Assembly (NCBI GenBank): GCA_043816955.1
Contig: JBDRHL010000172.1
Span: forward strand, 1-26,432
DNA length: 26,432 bases
Direction of reading: 5' to 3'
Source: JBDRHL01 sp043816955
Lineage (GTDB): Bacteria > Planctomycetota > Phycisphaerae > Sedimentisphaerales > CAYZTY01
The position numbers and the translations under genes were made by a program. The notes below the pieces were generated by a model. That model did no database searches and had not been told where the DNA came from. It saw only the letters and a list, made by a program, of their open reading frames with translations. This document shows positions 1-6,639 of this stretch, piece by piece; position 1 is the first letter of the stretch; the number at the start of each line of letters is the position of its first letter.

Positions 1-495
1 GGTAAAAATTTGTCAGTACCGGATAAAAAGTTCCTGCAAGACAGCCTCATAGGACTAATTCGGTGTGGCAAGCCTATCGTCTGTCAAATGGCACGGCAAC
101 TACCAAACCAACGAACCAAATTCCTTTCGCGGCTGTTGGTAGTTGTTAAACCGAACGATTATAAAAGCTACTGCACACACTGCGGCCAGAAAAACTATCA
201 AGCTATCCCTGAAGGCCAGATTGGTACTTGCGGCAGATGCGATGCCAAGGCCAGGGTTAATTTCAAGCAGACACATATGCAGGTTTTTACCTGGCCCGGT
301 AAAAGTGTTGATGAATACGAAGATTTTACTGATTGGACTTTGAGCGAAATTCGCCAGCGAGTTGAGTTGGTACAGGATTTTGACAGGCTATGCTCTGATA
401 TAGTATCAGCATATTGCGAAACCTGCAGGAACTACCGAGTCACTGAAGAAGAAATCCTTGTACCAAAGACAATAAAAGTTTTGGAACCAGTTTGA
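1..495 (+). CDS. Zinc-ribbon hypothetical protein, cut or starting at the window edge
   Basis: The reading frame is open to the first base of the window, so the true start may lie upstream; the first in-window start codon is a TTG at base 10, with too little sequence before it to judge a ribosome site. From that TTG the product is 161 residues. It has two Cys-x2-Cys pairs, CTHC and CGRC, about 20 residues apart and spaced like a zinc ribbon, and a third pair (CETC) near the C-terminus. The C-terminal half is acidic and probably helical. I do not recognise the family. The next strong ribosome site (GGAGGTG) follows the stop by only a few bases, so this was probably the first of two co-transcribed genes; the second is broken (see 514-543). 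Confidence 0.55.
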   Translation, partial: GKNLSVPDKKFLQDSLIGLIRCGKPIVCQMARQLPNQRTKFLSRLLVVVKPNDYKSYCTHCGQKNYQAIPEGQIGTCGRCDAKARVNFKQTHMQVFTWPGKSVDEYEDFTDWTLSEIRQRVELVQDFDRLCSDIVSAYCETCRNYRVTEEEILVPKTIKVLEPV

Positions 496-513
496 TGATT
501 GGAGGTGATAAAA

Positions 514-543
514 TTGGATAAACAAAATGTTATGAAGATATAA
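514..543 (+). pseudogene. Truncated gene start (9 codons) behind a strong ribosome site
   Basis: GGAGG at 501-505 sits 8 bases before a TTG that opens MDKQNVMKI and then hits TAA. A near-perfect ribosome site serving nine codons suggests either a leader peptide or the first codons of a gene destroyed by inserted DNA. The stop codon abuts an inverted repeat (543-610) and then an IS110-type transposase start, which favours disruption by a mobile element. A leader peptide for attenuation is the alternative. Confidence 0.35.
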
Positions 544-610
544 AGAGAAAGCATCCTTAGGTATAGTATTGGGTGTTTTGTTAACCTTAATACGAAAGGA
601 GCTTTCTCTT
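543..610 (+). repeat. 68-nt interrupted inverted repeat / RNA hairpin at the IS110 remnant
   Basis: The outer arms AAGAGAAAGC (543-552) and GCTTTCTCTT (601-610) pair perfectly. After one bulged A, TCCTT (554-558) pairs with AAGGA (596-600). GTATT (566-570) pairs with AATAC (589-593), and GGT (572-574) with ACC (584-586), leaving a 9-nt loop. That is about 23 paired positions within 68 nt. No T-run follows on either strand, so it is not a classical terminator. It lies directly upstream of an IS110-type transposase fragment, where that family carries structured noncoding sequence. Confidence 0.6.
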
Positions 611-712
611 ATAGCAATCTATTATATCGGAGCAGACGTGGATAACAAGATGGTAGAATTGGCTATCGACAAGGAGGCAAAAAGGATTATTTTCTATCCT
701 TCGCATCGGTGA
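611..712 (+). pseudogene. IS110-family transposase, N-terminal remnant
   Basis: This frame reads AIYYIGADVDNKMVELAID and ends after about 33 codons at TGA 710-712. The pattern hydrophobic-YIG-x-D-V, followed by K-x-x-x-x-x-A-I-D, is the start of the DEDD RuvC-like domain of IS110/IS1111 transposases, with the first catalytic Asp in GADVD. Full proteins of this family are about 320-420 residues, so nearly everything is missing and the remnant cannot be active. No clear ATG precedes it; an in-frame TTG at 578 lies inside the hairpin. The family match is from remembered motifs. Confidence 0.55.
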
Positions 713-731
713 TTTCTTTAATTTCTTTTTC

Positions 732-760
732 ACCGCAGCCGTTTTCTGGCTGCGGTTTTC
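732..760 (+). terminator. Hairpin terminator with T-tract, plus strand
   Basis: ACCGCAGCC (732-740) pairs with GGCTGCGGT (748-756) around a 7-nt loop and is followed by TTTCC, so the stem leads into a short T-run on the plus strand. On the minus strand it lies just beyond the stop of the calcium-binding gene at 779, but there the stem is followed by GAAAAAGAAA rather than Ts. It most likely ends plus-strand transcripts from the ORF at the left edge and the IS remnant. Confidence 0.55.
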
Positions 761-778
761 CTAACCAGTTAGCGACAG

Positions 779-1087
779 CTATATCAGGTCATCGGCTTTG
801 AGCGGCTTCAATTGAGACAAGGGTACGGCCAGTTTCCGGCCCTGCCATGTTATTTCAACAAACATTTCCTGCCCGCATTCGTCTTCCGGAGCCATACCTT
901 CAATTTGAACAGTCTCTCCCCTTTTCAAAGGTGACGTAAGCCTTTCGGTGATAACCTTTGCCATAAACGGAAATTGCAGTTTATCCTCAAGGTAATAATA
1001 CCATCCCATGGCGCGTTCTGTTTCATCGTATGCATCAACAACAACTTCCATCACAATGCGATCTTCTCTGGCTTTGTTCTTTTTCAT
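779..1087 (-). CDS. CcbP-like calcium-binding protein
   Basis: This 102-residue acidic protein strongly resembles the CcbP calcium-binding family, known from a small cyanobacterial calcium-buffering protein of heterocyst-forming Anabaena. Recognisable family blocks are VVDAYDETERAMGWYYYLED near the N-terminus, FPFMAKVI, APEDECGQEMFVEITWQGR and the closing VPLSQLKPL. Family members bind calcium through acidic surface patches; here D, E and DE clusters are plentiful and no EF hand is seen. The start at 1087 matches the usual family N-terminus (a few basic residues, then RIVMEVVVDAY), but AAGG touches the ATG directly, so initiation may be weak. It is divergent from a second, longer relative at 1258. 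The role in this organism is unknown; calcium buffering or regulation is inferred. Confidence 0.8.
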   Translation of the reverse strand: MKKNKAREDRIVMEVVVDAYDETERAMGWYYYLEDKLQFPFMAKVITERLTSPLKRGETVQIEGMAPEDECGQEMFVEITWQGRKLAVPLSQLKPLKADDLI

Positions 1088-1230
1088 CCTTGTATTTTAT
1101 CAGGCCAGATAGAATTTTCAACTGCGATGTGATGAGCCTGCAAATTCGGCCAAGTTCACTTTTCAGCTTGCAAATGGCATATTCCTATAGCATAATCGCC
1201 GCAGTAAGACGTACTCGCAAAAAAGTTGGA

Positions 1231-1236
1231 TATAAT
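1231..1236 (+). promoter_or_regulatory. Consensus -10 box (TATAAT) before the 1258 gene
   Basis: TATAAT at 1231-1236 lies 22 bases upstream of the ATG at 1258, with a short AAGG ribosome site at 1251-1254. No good -35 hexamer stands 16-18 bases further upstream, so an activator or another sigma factor may be needed. It lies in the 170-bp divergent space between the two calcium-binding genes. Confidence 0.35.
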
Positions 1237-1257
1237 AGTGTTCGAAGGGCAAGGATA

Positions 1258-1902
1258 ATGTCATTCAAGGTTGGTAATTCCGTGAAGGTCAAAGAAGGTA
1301 TTATGTGCCCGGACGATGATTCTGTGTGCATAAGCGGCTGGCAGGGAAGGGTCTTTGAAATAGAAGAAGATGATAACATAGTTGGAATACGCTGGGACAG
1401 TATCACGCTTAAACAATTGCCGCTTGAATACATCAAGAGAAGTGAAGAAGAGGGCTTAGATTGGTCGGAAATGTATTTGTCTGTCGACGAAATTGAACTG
1501 GCTTCACCAAGAGATTCTCAGGCACAGGCGGAAGATATGGCCGAAAAAATGGAAGGCAAGTTTCAGTGGATAGGGGAAAACGAAGAAGATAAACGTATTT
1601 CCAAGGTGATTGCCGATGCGGAAGATGAACTTGAGGCATGGAACAGTTATCTTAGAGGAGTACTCAAATTCCCTTTCGAGGCGACTGTTAGTGAGCATCA
1701 AGAAAAAGGACAATTGAAGCACGGCGATATTGTGCGAGTACAAGGAATTGTCGAAGCGGACGACCTGTACGGCATTCTTGTTGATGTTAAATATGGGCGG
1801 CAAAATTTTGTTTTCCCCCTTTGTGATTTGGCTGTGCGGGACAAAAAATCGGCAAATTATACTCCCGTTCAGGACTATTGTGTCTGGTTCGCCAATATGT
1901 GA
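1258..1902 (+). CDS. Two-domain protein with SH3-like N-terminus and CcbP-like C-terminus
   Basis: The product is 214 residues from ATG 1258, chosen because an AAGG ribosome site and a TATAAT box sit just upstream. The frame remains open to 1030, but that extension has no family features and overlaps the divergent gene. Residues 1 to about 85 look like a small beta-barrel (SH3-like) domain: KVGNSVKVKEGIMCPD, GWQGRVFEIE, IVGIRWDSITL. A linker rich in E, K and Q follows. The C-terminal half (DELEAWNSYLRGVLKFPFEA, HGDIVRVQGI, YGILVDVKYGRQNFVFPL) parallels the calcium-binding protein at 779-1087. The pair are therefore divergent paralogues, this one carrying an added domain. Partners are unknown; calcium binding is inferred from the shared fold. 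Confidence 0.7.
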   Translation: MSFKVGNSVKVKEGIMCPDDDSVCISGWQGRVFEIEEDDNIVGIRWDSITLKQLPLEYIKRSEEEGLDWSEMYLSVDEIELASPRDSQAQAEDMAEKMEGKFQWIGENEEDKRISKVIADAEDELEAWNSYLRGVLKFPFEATVSEHQEKGQLKHGDIVRVQGIVEADDLYGILVDVKYGRQNFVFPLCDLAVRDKKSANYTPVQDYCVWFANM

Positions 1903-2061
1903 TGTGCTTAATATCTGTGATTGGTCTGGAAATTATCGACGGCATGCCTGCCCAAAGGTATAGGTAAAATACTTGGATTGTGGCGGTGGTAATGTGTGTA
2001 AAAAGGTAAACACATTTGCCCCAAAATGATACTTTATAATGGTTACAAGGAGCAACGGATT

Positions 2062-2373
2062 ATGACTGCCATAAACAAAACCGAGGGCCAGACCTGTCAG
2101 CAAATATTGGCCGCTTTCTTCACAAAGTGCCCGAATGCTCGCTTGAAAGTTGAAGCTGATCGTACCCTGAAGAGACTCATGGCCCGCAAAGTTCCTATGC
2201 CTGGCAAGCCGGGCGGTTGGGCAGGCGAAATCATCTATGCGTTGGCCAACCAATACCGTCGAGCCTGTGGTATACGGGGTCTTCTCAACAAGGAATGTGA
2301 GGAGTTCTTCAACGTCTCAATGGAAACTATCTACAGATGGGCTGCGATGATTAGAAGGCTGCCGGCCATATGA
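2062..2373 (+). CDS. DUF6398-like small protein with helix-turn-helix-like C-terminus
   Basis: The start is ATG 2062, with AAGGAG at 2047-2052 and 9 bases of spacing; the ATG at 2026 has no such site. The product is 103 residues. The order of features matches what I recall of the DUF6398 family: an N-terminal helix with C-x-x-I (QTCQQILAAFF), a stretch ending in a cluster of K/R residues (LKRLMARKVP), then GGWAGEIIYALAN, and a C-terminal segment NKECEEFFNVSMETIYRWA with the spacing of a helix-turn-helix. The family function is not established to my knowledge; DNA binding is inferred from the C-terminal segment only. The gene stands alone between the CcbP-like gene and transposase debris. Confidence 0.6.
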   Translation: MTAINKTEGQTCQQILAAFFTKCPNARLKVEADRTLKRLMARKVPMPGKPGGWAGEIIYALANQYRRACGIRGLLNKECEEFFNVSMETIYRWAAMIRRLPAI

Positions 2374-2546
2374 TCCCCTATTATTGAACGAACTAATTCA
2401 AGTTCGTCCACTGGTCTCTTTGCAGCACAACAGAAGGACGTTTTACGGTACGAAAAAAGTCTGCCAAAAGACTTCGAAAAGTATCAAAAAAGTATCCGGA
2501 ATTCCATTCATTCAGGCACCGTTTATGATGGAGCAGTGCGAACGGT

Positions 2547-2813
2547 AGAGAGAGGTTGCGAAATGATGAGGTCTATCTTGACGCGATTGGCGCAGATCGA
2601 ATATCCGACCCAACTACCGCTGGTGGTTTTTGCCGTCGTTTTTCCGCTGAGCATGTTAAGATATTACAGGATTCCATCAATGAAATTCGTTTGAAGGTCT
2701 GGAAGCAACAGGAGCCGGAATTCTTCGCTGAGGCAATCATTGATGCCGACGGTACAATGTGCCTTCTCTGCGGGCACATCGCTATTTGCCGGGGGTGGCT
2801 GCCTGAAGGATAG
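2547..2813 (+). pseudogene. IS1380-family transposase fragment (decayed)
   Basis: The reading frame gives RNDEVYLDAIGADRISDPTT, then AGGFCRRF, LQDSINEIRLKVWKQQ and EAIIDADGT. These are consecutive blocks of the IS1380-family transposase just before and at the first catalytic Asp (DADGT) of its DDE domain. No matching sequence is present upstream of about 2547 (an in-frame TGA is at 2526). After DADGT (about 2756) the frame diverges from the family, and the remaining 350-odd residues are absent. The copy is truncated at both ends and cannot transpose. No terminal inverted repeats could be identified. Confidence 0.75.
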
Positions 2814-2820
2814 GATCGCC

Positions 2821-3015
2821 GTGAATGATGACTTTGCCAATCCAAGTTATTTCTGTCAGGCGTATAAACAATTTTTTGACTATTGCATATCCCGGCTGTC
2901 ACAGTTGCAGAAATCTCTCGCCGATGAGAAAAACGCGTTGGAAATTCAGCCTAGCGGCAACTTGACCGGCTTGCCGGTTTCAGCGGAAAGCTCGGCTGCG
3001 AAAACCAATTCATAG
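2821..3015 (+). CDS. Possible truncated hypothetical ORF, convergent with the oxidoreductase
   Basis: A GTG at 2821, preceded by AAGGATAGGA, opens a 64-codon frame starting MNDDFANPSYFCQAYKQFFD and continuing as a K/E/L-rich helix. From about 2949 the frame runs antisense through the natural C-terminus of the oxidoreductase gene (stop at 2946), so only the first 42 or so residues could be original coding sequence. I do not recognise it. It may be the 5' remnant of a gene cut where the minus-strand locus joins the accessory region, or chance. Confidence 0.25.
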   Translation: MNDDFANPSYFCQAYKQFFDYCISRLSQLQKSLADEKNALEIQPSGNLTGLPVSAESSAAKTNS

Positions 3016-3959
3016 GTCTTATAGGCATCGAGAATACTTATCATCGGCTCCTTGTCGTTTATTATGCAATCAATAAGATGGTCGATTTCCTCGTCAAACG
3101 GATGGTGCGTAACGTTCCAGTCGTCCGGATATACGCCAGGCACATCCATGAAAAGCTTATCGCCCAGGAGCTTCTCGCTGTAAACTTTGCGCTCGCGAAT
3201 CGCCCCTTCGGTGCCCATTACCTGCAAGTGAAACGCGTAGGGCATATTGGCCTCGAGGGAAGATGCCACCTTGCCGACTGAGCCGTTATCGAACTTTATC
3301 AGAAAACTGATAGTTGGTTCATAGGTAAAGTCTTTGCGCCAACTTGGAGCCACACTATAACCAAAAACCTCCGTCGGTTCCGCATCGCCCTTTTGAAAGT
3401 ACCTTACCAGGTCAACCGCATGGCAGCCTGCCATAAGCAGACAACTGCCTGCTGTCTCGGCGGTGCTTTTCCAGCCCGGCGCGATCTGGTGCCAGTAATC
3501 GCTTTCAATATAAAACGGCTCGCCAATCAGACCCCGGTCGAATATCTTCTTCAGGCCCTTGATTGCCGAGTACCACCGGGCAACAAAACCCACGCCGGTC
3601 TTGACTTTTTTCTCAAGTGTCAGCTTTTTGAGCTCTCGCGCCTCGTCAAAGGTAAAACACAACGGCTTTTCCACAAGGACATGCTTGCCTGCCTCGATTA
3701 CGGTTTTGGCCTGGGCGAAGTGGGCGCTGTTTATACTGCATATGCTGATTACGTCGATATCATCCCTGCGGACAAGGGCCTTGTAATCGGTCCCGACGGC
3801 GCAATCTATCCCGAGTTGGGCCCCAACAGACTCGGCTTTACCCTCGATAATATCACAGAGTCCGCGTATCTCGGTGTTCGGGTTTTTCATATAGGCTTTT
3901 ATGTGTTCGCCTGCAACCCACCCTGTACCTATTACTAATGCTCCAAGTGTCTTAGGCAT
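2946..3959 (-). CDS. Gfo/Idh/MocA-family NAD(P)-dependent oxidoreductase (third in locus)
   Basis: The product is 337 residues, the usual length for the family. The start ATG has GGAGG 8 bases upstream. Residues 1-120 form a Rossmann domain: a dinucleotide-binding GTGWVAGEH near residue 12, an acidic end of beta-2 (LCDII), and the family hallmark EKP (E97-K98-P99), whose Lys is the usual catalytic residue. The remainder is the alpha/beta substrate domain with HAVDLVRYF containing the conserved His-x-x-Asp pair, ending in SAETGKPVKLPLG, a typical family C-terminus. Known relatives oxidise or reduce cyclic sugars, inositols or their derivatives; the substrate here is unknown. It is the last gene of the minus-strand locus, 42 bases after the enolase-superfamily gene. 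Confidence 0.9.
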   Translation of the reverse strand: MPKTLGALVIGTGWVAGEHIKAYMKNPNTEIRGLCDIIEGKAESVGAQLGIDCAVGTDYKALVRRDDIDVISICSINSAHFAQAKTVIEAGKHVLVEKPLCFTFDEARELKKLTLEKKVKTGVGFVARWYSAIKGLKKIFDRGLIGEPFYIESDYWHQIAPGWKSTAETAGSCLLMAGCHAVDLVRYFQKGDAEPTEVFGYSVAPSWRKDFTYEPTISFLIKFDNGSVGKVASSLEANMPYAFHLQVMGTEGAIRERKVYSEKLLGDKLFMDVPGVYPDDWNVTHHPFDEEIDHLIDCIINDKEPMISILDAYKTYELVFAAELSAETGKPVKLPLG

Positions 3960-4001
3960 TCGCTAATCCTCCAAAAATCAAAGTTTCCTTTTCTTCAAGT
4001 A

Positions 4002-5285
4002 TTATGCCAGGTCTTTATAGTGTTCACTGATTTCAAAGATACCGCCGCTGCGAGCATAAAAATCATCGGTCAGCTCAAACAGCCCCTGTTGGGTTTCCAT
4101 CCATGAAGAGCCGTAACATGGATGATATGTTTTCATTGCCTGCCAGTTCTTGTAATTCTGATGGCCGTTGGATTCCAATACACCTATTTTCATTCCCGGC
4201 AGCGATGCCAATCTTGCAGCGACGTTTTTATTCCAATCCACCAGGATCGGGTTAACAGTCAAATCGGCACAAAAACAGGGAATGTTCTTCTCGTGAGCGA
4301 TCCTTGCTATTTTCAAACTCATACTCATTGTCTTGGCGATGGGCTTAAGGGCAATGGCACTGTAGCCTAACTCGATCCGCTCGATGGTATCCTTATCTGA
4401 ATGAGCACTTTCATCGGCAGCCAGGCGCACAGGAATGTCAGAGACATCGATTTTATACTGCTCCGGAAAAGGTTCTTCCATTATGATTATTCGTTCCAAG
4501 GCCCCTATTCTTTCGGCGTAACGCAAAAGTTTCATCAGGCGGTCTTTATTGTCATACCTGCCGTTGGCGTCAAGGTAATAAGGTATCCGGCCAGTGTCAG
4601 TGTACGGTATTTCAATATCTTTCACCGCTTTATGGATAGCTGCAAGTCTGTCTTTGTCCCATTCGAGCATTTTGTCCAGATTGCCGTCTTTGTCAGGGTC
4701 GGGGCCTATTTTTACCTTCAAAAAGAAATAGCCCTGCTCAACAGCTTTGCTGATATCTTCTATAGGAACACCATAGGTCATCAAAGGAATACAGGCGAGC
4801 CTTGGATGTCGTAAAGACAGCGCAGGCTTTATATCTGCCGGGACCAGGTCATCAAAATTCGTAATGTTTTGCTCGTTACAGTACAACTGCCAGGCGGCAT
4901 TATCTACCGCTACCAAAGCATTCAGTGCAAACGTCAAACGCAAATTTTTATTGCCCGTAATTGTTTTGCCATACGCATAGGTCGCCGGCAAAACCTCGTC
5001 GAGCAAATCCATCGGCGTCTCCCAATCAATCTCCATTGCCTTTTTAGCGGCAAATGAGGTCATCAGGAACATCACACTGTTACCTGCCGATTCGGAAAAG
5101 CTTGTAAAAACATCGGCATCGGACCAGAGAGTACTTTGTGTGCCAAGTCCAAGGCCCTGCCTGCCTGCGGCATTTTCCAGCAAAACAAAATTCTGCCACA
5201 CCTCGGTCACATAGCCGCCCTTGAAACCGAACGGGCTGAGAAGCGGCTCACGCTCAAAATTACAATTTGTTCTCGATATTTTCAC
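4002..5285 (-). CDS. Enolase-superfamily enzyme, mandelate racemase/muconate lactonizing type
   Basis: The product is 427 residues, initiated at a GTG with AGGA about 8 bases upstream. An N-terminal capping domain (about 1-165) precedes an (alpha/beta)7-barrel with the signature residues in order: KVK (K190 and K192, catalytic base position), YLDAN (D239), MEEP (E270) and ADES (D291-E292) as magnesium ligands, then LKPIAK around residue 315. Enzymes of this superfamily abstract a proton next to a carboxylate and act as sugar-acid dehydratases, epimerases or cycloisomerases. A Lys-x-Lys plus a later Lys is the arrangement of the MLE/dipeptide-epimerase subgroup rather than of the His-Asp mandelate racemase subgroup. 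Its place between three oxidoreductase genes suggests work on a sugar acid, but the reaction is not determined. Confidence 0.85.
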   Translation of the reverse strand: MKISRTNCNFEREPLLSPFGFKGGYVTEVWQNFVLLENAAGRQGLGLGTQSTLWSDADVFTSFSESAGNSVMFLMTSFAAKKAMEIDWETPMDLLDEVLPATYAYGKTITGNKNLRLTFALNALVAVDNAAWQLYCNEQNITNFDDLVPADIKPALSLRHPRLACIPLMTYGVPIEDISKAVEQGYFFLKVKIGPDPDKDGNLDKMLEWDKDRLAAIHKAVKDIEIPYTDTGRIPYYLDANGRYDNKDRLMKLLRYAERIGALERIIIMEEPFPEQYKIDVSDIPVRLAADESAHSDKDTIERIELGYSAIALKPIAKTMSMSLKIARIAHEKNIPCFCADLTVNPILVDWNKNVAARLASLPGMKIGVLESNGHQNYKNWQAMKTYHPCYGSSWMETQQGLFELTDDFYARSGGIFEISEHYKDLA

Positions 5286-5382
5286 TTCTTGATTCCTGTA
5301 TAAAACCGCAACTATCTGTTTCTGCTAACGTAACAGGGACAACTTTTGGGGCGATAATAAAATATAGTCAATGATCCAGGTA

Positions 5383-6639
5383 TTAATAGGAGTGATATGA
5401 TTTTTCCCATTTGTTATTCCAGACAGCGGCCAGGTCGTCAGGGATGATGTCGAGACAGTTGATAAATGTGTTCTCTCCTGCAGCCTGAATGGCTGCGTAG
5501 CCGAGGATTTCAGCAGCGAACGCCTGAGTAACCGTGGTGAGAGGTTCGGCCTGTCCACACATTACATGGTAGAAATGCTTTGCCACATTCAGGCCGCCAT
5601 TGTAGTGGATTCGGCTCCTGTAGTCGAAGTCAAAAGAGTAAGAATCTGTCCGTGTGCCGTAGCGTGGACAAACGAGGATCCTGCCGCGGTTATCATTGCC
5701 CTCAAAGGTAAGACTTATCTTCATGATTCCCTTCAAGCCTATCAGCTCGTATTCCCTGGTTGGGTAGCTTGATGGCGAAAAGTAGCACTCCGAATATGTG
5801 CCGAAGACACCGTTTTCAAATTCGATCATACAAACTTCGTTGTCAGGTACGTCTATCTCCTGAGCATAAACGCACCCTTCCTGGCCTTCGGCCTCCATTG
5901 GCTTGTCGAAACCATAGTTGCTGTTAATGTTGTAGGTGCTGTCCTTGCAGTCGAGTTTTTCGGGGCATTTCGAACAGGTCAAATTATTGGGCTTGTTTCC
6001 GCCGAAGGCCTGTCTTTGGGCAATCGCGGCAATTCGTTTGGGTCTGGCCTGCAGCAGATACAGCAGGATATCAAAGTCATGTGTGGCTTTTTCAATAAAC
6101 ATGCCTCCCCCGCCTTCTGTGGTCCTTCTGAAATTGCGAAACATGCTGTTGCCATAATGGCAATTCTGCACAAAATTGAATGAGCATATGTTACCTATTT
6201 CGCCGGAGTCTATAAGCCGGCTGGCCTTGATTATGATAGGTGCATACCTGCAAACGTGGTCCACCACGACCCTGCCCTTGTAGCTTTCACAGAACCGGAC
6301 TATTTCGCATATCTTATCAAAAGTCGAATCGAGGGGTTTTTCGAGTAATACCGGTATTTGCCGGCCTGCTAATTTTCTTAATATCCCGTAATGGGTATGA
6401 TTGGGGGCCGCGATAACAATACCGTCCAGTTGGACTGCCGCCAACATTTCTTCGATGGTGGCGTATCTGGCGGGGCGGGAGCTTGTTTCCCTGCAGCCTG
6501 TTTGGTAGTTATCGTCCGAAGGTTCAACCACGGCGGCTGTTTTTACAAGGTTGCCTGTGATATATTCAAAATTACGGCAAAGCTCACGCCCCATGCTGCC
6601 GAGACCGACAATTCCAATTAATTTTTTCTCTTTACCCAA
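5383..6639 (-). CDS. Gfo/Idh/MocA-family oxidoreductase with Cys-rich insert (second in locus)
   Basis: The frame is open further upstream, but the best start is a TTG at 6639 with AAAGGA 7 bases before it, overlapping the previous gene's stop by 8 bases. This gives 418 residues beginning just before the Rossmann motif GIVGLGSMGRE. The hallmark LEKP places the catalytic Lys at K101, and HDFDILLYLL gives the His-x-x-Asp element. It is longer than the standard 330-380 residues because of an insert with CSKCPEKLDC, then a later GCVYAQE and DNEVCMIEFENG. Many Gfo/Idh relatives that carry such a Cys cluster are known; it may bind a metal. Overlap with the upstream oxidoreductase suggests translational coupling and possibly a hetero-oligomer. 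Confidence 0.87.
   Translation of the reverse strand: MGKEKKLIGIVGLGSMGRELCRNFEYITGNLVKTAAVVEPSDDNYQTGCRETSSRPARYATIEEMLAAVQLDGIVIAAPNHTHYGILRKLAGRQIPVLLEKPLDSTFDKICEIVRFCESYKGRVVVDHVCRYAPIIIKASRLIDSGEIGNICSFNFVQNCHYGNSMFRNFRRTTEGGGGMFIEKATHDFDILLYLLQARPKRIAAIAQRQAFGGNKPNNLTCSKCPEKLDCKDSTYNINSNYGFDKPMEAEGQEGCVYAQEIDVPDNEVCMIEFENGVFGTYSECYFSPSSYPTREYELIGLKGIMKISLTFEGNDNRGRILVCPRYGTRTDSYSFDFDYRSRIHYNGGLNVAKHFYHVMCGQAEPLTTVTQAFAAEILGYAAIQAAGENTFINCLDIIPDDLAAVWNNKWEKSYHSY

Noticed and set aside
1030..1257. N-terminal extension of the two-domain calcium-binding gene
   Set aside because: It overlaps the divergent gene, carries no domain and has no ribosome site; the ATG at 1258 does.
2016..2040. 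TTGCCC and TATAAT as a promoter for the DUF6398-like gene
   Set aside because: The boxes are only 13 bases apart, too close for a sigma-70 promoter, although TATAAT alone might serve.
3393..3938. 181-codon plus-strand frame opposite the last oxidoreductase
   Set aside because: It lies wholly antisense to a clear Gfo/Idh/MocA gene, has no family motif and no ribosome site worth noting.
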